From contig JAFKFF010000328.1 of assembly GCA_017307315.1 (NCBI GenBank), positions 1-10,327 on the forward strand: DNA of 10,327 bases, written 5' to 3'. The stretch comes from Alphaproteobacteria bacterium. Lineage in GTDB: Bacteria; Pseudomonadota; Alphaproteobacteria; Micropepsales; Micropepsaceae. How positions within the stretch are numbered: position 1 is the stretch's first letter; each line of letters opens with the position of its first letter. Below the pieces are notes generated by a model that was not told where the DNA came from, made no database searches, and worked only from the letters and a program-made list of their open reading frames with translations. The position numbers were made by a program, and so were the translations under genes. Of the stretch, positions 8,501-10,327 are shown piece by piece.

Positions 8501-10327
8501 TCAAACCGCGCGCGTCGCCTTTTCCAGCCAGGCGCGCGTCTCTTCATCCACCAGCGGCTTCAACGTTTCCAGCACGCGGGCATGATAAGCATTGAGCCAG
8601 ACGCGTTCGGCGTCGGTGAGAAGGCCGGGCTCGACCATGTTAAGATCGATAGGCGCCAGGGTGATGGTCTCGAACCCCATCATCGGTCGCTCGCCCTCCG
8701 GCATGGGCTTGGGCTCGGTCACTACCACCAGATTCTCGATGCGGATGCCGTATTCGCCGGTCTTGTAATAGCCGGGCTCGTTGGAACAGATCATGCCGGG
8801 CTTGAGCGGCTGGCTCACCGGGCGCTTGGAAATGTTCTGGGGTCCTTCATGCACGGAGAGATAGGAGCCCACGCCATGGCCCGTGCCATGGTCGTAATCC
8901 AGGCCTGCGTCCCACAAGGGCCGGCGCGCGAAGCTGTCCAGCTGCATCCCGATGGTGCCTTCGGGAAAGCGCGCGGTGGCGAGCGCGATATGGCCTTTCA
9001 ACACGCGGGTGAAACGGTCACGCATCTCGGCTGTGGCTTCCCCGACGATCATCGTGCGGGTGACGTCCGTGGTGCCGTCGGGATATTGCGCACCGGAATC
9101 CAGCAGGAACATCTGGTTGTTGAGGATCGGCGCGTTGGTCGAGCGCGTCACCCGGTAATGCACGATGGCGCCATTGGCGCCCGCGCCGGAAATGGAATCG
9201 AAAGACAGGTCGGACAGGTAGTTGGTGGCGCGGCGAAAGCCTTCCAGCGTCTGCGCGGCATCGATTTCGGTCAACGCCCCGTTCGGGGCCTCGCGGGCGA
9301 ACCAGCAGAGGAAGCGCGACAGGGCGGCGCCGTCGCGGACATGCGCCTTGCGGGTGCCGTCCAGTTCGGCCTTGTTCTTGCAGGCTTTGGGCAGCTGGCA
9401 GGGATCGGCGGCGTGCTTGATCTTGGCGCCGGCCTTGTTCAGCCGCTCGAAGATGGCCGAAGCGGCGGTGGCCGGATCGGCCAGAACGGTCTTGCCGCCG
9501 AGCGCATCGAGCGCGGAGACGAAATCCGCGGCGGGCTTCAGGCGCACGCCATCGCCCAGATGCGCGATCAATTCGGGCGTGCGCTTGCTTTCGTCCAGGA
9601 AAAGCTCGGCACCACCATCGGCATGGAGAATGGCGAAGGCCAGCGCGAACGGCGTGTGAGGCAGGTCGCTGCCGCGGATATTGAACAGCCAGCAGACGGA
9701 ATCGCACAAGGTGATCACCGCGGCATCGACATTCGCTTTTCTCAGCCCGGCAGCAACGCGCGCGCGCTTGGCGGCGCCGGCTTCGCCGGCCAGGTTCAAG
9801 GGGTGCGGAACGGCCGGGTCCGCCGGCGGGGCGGGCCGGTCGCTCCAGATCGCGTCGACCGGATTGCTGTTGCAAGGGACAAGACTGCCGCCCGCGCGCT
9901 CCGCCGCCTGGCGCAAGCCGGCGACGCCGTTGGCGCTGGTGAGCCAGGGATCGTAGCCCAATTTCGCGCCGCCCGGCAGATTGTCGGGCAACCAGCCCTG
10001 CGGGCCTTCCGCCACCAGATCGCGGGGCTCGAATTGCGCGGTGTCGGTTTGGGCGCGGACCTGCAAGGTGTAACGGCCATCGACGAAGATCGCGGCCTTG
10101 TCCTTCAGCACCACGGCGGCGCCGGCCGAGCCGGTGAAGGAGGTCAGCCAGGCCAGCCGCTCCGCATCGGCGGGCAGATATTCATTCTGGTGCGTGTCGG
10201 AATGGGGCACGACGAAACCATCCAGCCCGCGCGCGGCGAGTTCGGCGCGCAGCGCGGCCAGGCGCGGCGCCACGGTGGCGGCGTCCGACCGGTCGTCATA
10301 GGTCTGGAAGGACGTGGTCTTATCCAT
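8501..10327 (-). CDS. Aminopeptidase P (Xaa-Pro aminopeptidase), M24 family, long form
   Basis: This cytoplasmic metallopeptidase removes the N-terminal residue when proline is second. At 608 residues it is the long form with two creatinase-like N-terminal domains (about 20-160 and 185-325) before the M24 pita-bread catalytic domain, resembling eukaryotic XPNPEP1 more than the 441-residue E. coli PepP. All five metal ligands are present: D410 (LLDSG), D421 (TDVTRT), H484 (HGTGHGVG), E517 (SNEPGYY) and E531 (IRIENL). The C-terminal extension (GFETITLAPIDLNMVEPGLL and onward) is usual for this group. No signal peptide is visible. The ATG occupies the last three bases of the window. The N-terminus (FQTYDDRSD ... 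RLAALRAELAARGLDGFVVP) matches family starts, so it is probably complete, but the promoter and any upstream extension cannot be seen. It converges on ligA across a 75-base gap with two hairpins. Confidence 0.93.
   Translation of the reverse strand: MDKTTSFQTYDDRSDAATVAPRLAALRAELAARGLDGFVVPHSDTHQNEYLPADAERLAWLTSFTGSAGAAVVLKDKAAIFVDGRYTLQVRAQTDTAQFEPRDLVAEGPQGWLPDNLPGGAKLGYDPWLTSANGVAGLRQAAERAGGSLVPCNSNPVDAIWSDRPAPPADPAVPHPLNLAGEAGAAKRARVAAGLRKANVDAAVITLCDSVCWLFNIRGSDLPHTPFALAFAILHADGGAELFLDESKRTPELIAHLGDGVRLKPAADFVSALDALGGKTVLADPATAASAIFERLNKAGAKIKHAADPCQLPKACKNKAELDGTRKAHVRDGAALSRFLCWFAREAPNGALTEIDAAQTLEGFRRATNYLSDLSFDSISGAGANGAIVHYRVTRSTNAPILNNQMFLLDSGAQYPDGTTDVTRTMIVGEATAEMRDRFTRVLKGHIALATARFPEGTIGMQLDSFARRPLWDAGLDYDHGTGHGVGSYLSVHEGPQNISKRPVSQPLKPGMICSNEPGYYKTGEYGIRIENLVVVTEPKPMPEGERPMMGFETITLAPIDLNMVEPGLLTDAERVWLNAYHARVLETLKPLVDEETRAWLEKATRAV

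Overview
The window is GC-rich, densely coded chromosomal DNA. It is almost certainly from an alphaproteobacterium: the gene order lpxC - bamD - recN - ligA is characteristic of that class, and the encoded RecN, BamD and LigA sequences match alphaproteobacterial forms. I lean towards a Rhizomicrobium/Micropepsales-like lineage from the style of the BamD and RecN sequences, but a database search would be needed to settle this. I see no mobile element, phage gene, tRNA, rRNA or CRISPR array.

Layout. Bases 1-215 hold the C-terminal end of a GNAT acetyltransferase of the phosphinothricin acetyltransferase type. It is followed on the same strand, after 26 bases, by an exported amidase-signature hydrolase (242-1831). 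A secreted two-lobed retropepsin-like aspartic protease (1841-2794, minus strand) converges on the amidase with only 9 bases between the stop codons. It diverges from lpxC, with about 80 bases in between. The plus strand then carries the envelope and genome-maintenance block: lpxC (lipid A synthesis), bamD (outer-membrane protein assembly), recN (double-strand-break repair) and ligA (NAD-dependent DNA ligase). recN and ligA overlap by four bases (GTGA). A 75-base convergent gap containing two perfect hairpins separates ligA from a minus-strand aminopeptidase P (8501-10327), whose start codon lies exactly on the window edge.

The most notable feature is that lpxC and bamD, adjacent and normally essential, are both broken in the same way. 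Each has a small internal stretch of conserved residues missing, about 12 codons in lpxC and probably 20-30 in bamD, and each loss changes the reading frame. All other codons and catalytic residues are preserved. Two fresh deletions in neighbouring envelope genes 870 bases apart could be an assembly or sequencing error, which is the simplest reading. Otherwise they would be a real and surprising loss of outer-membrane biogenesis. The remaining genes appear intact. I found no convincing new biological system here; the rest is ordinary housekeeping plus modest regulatory details.
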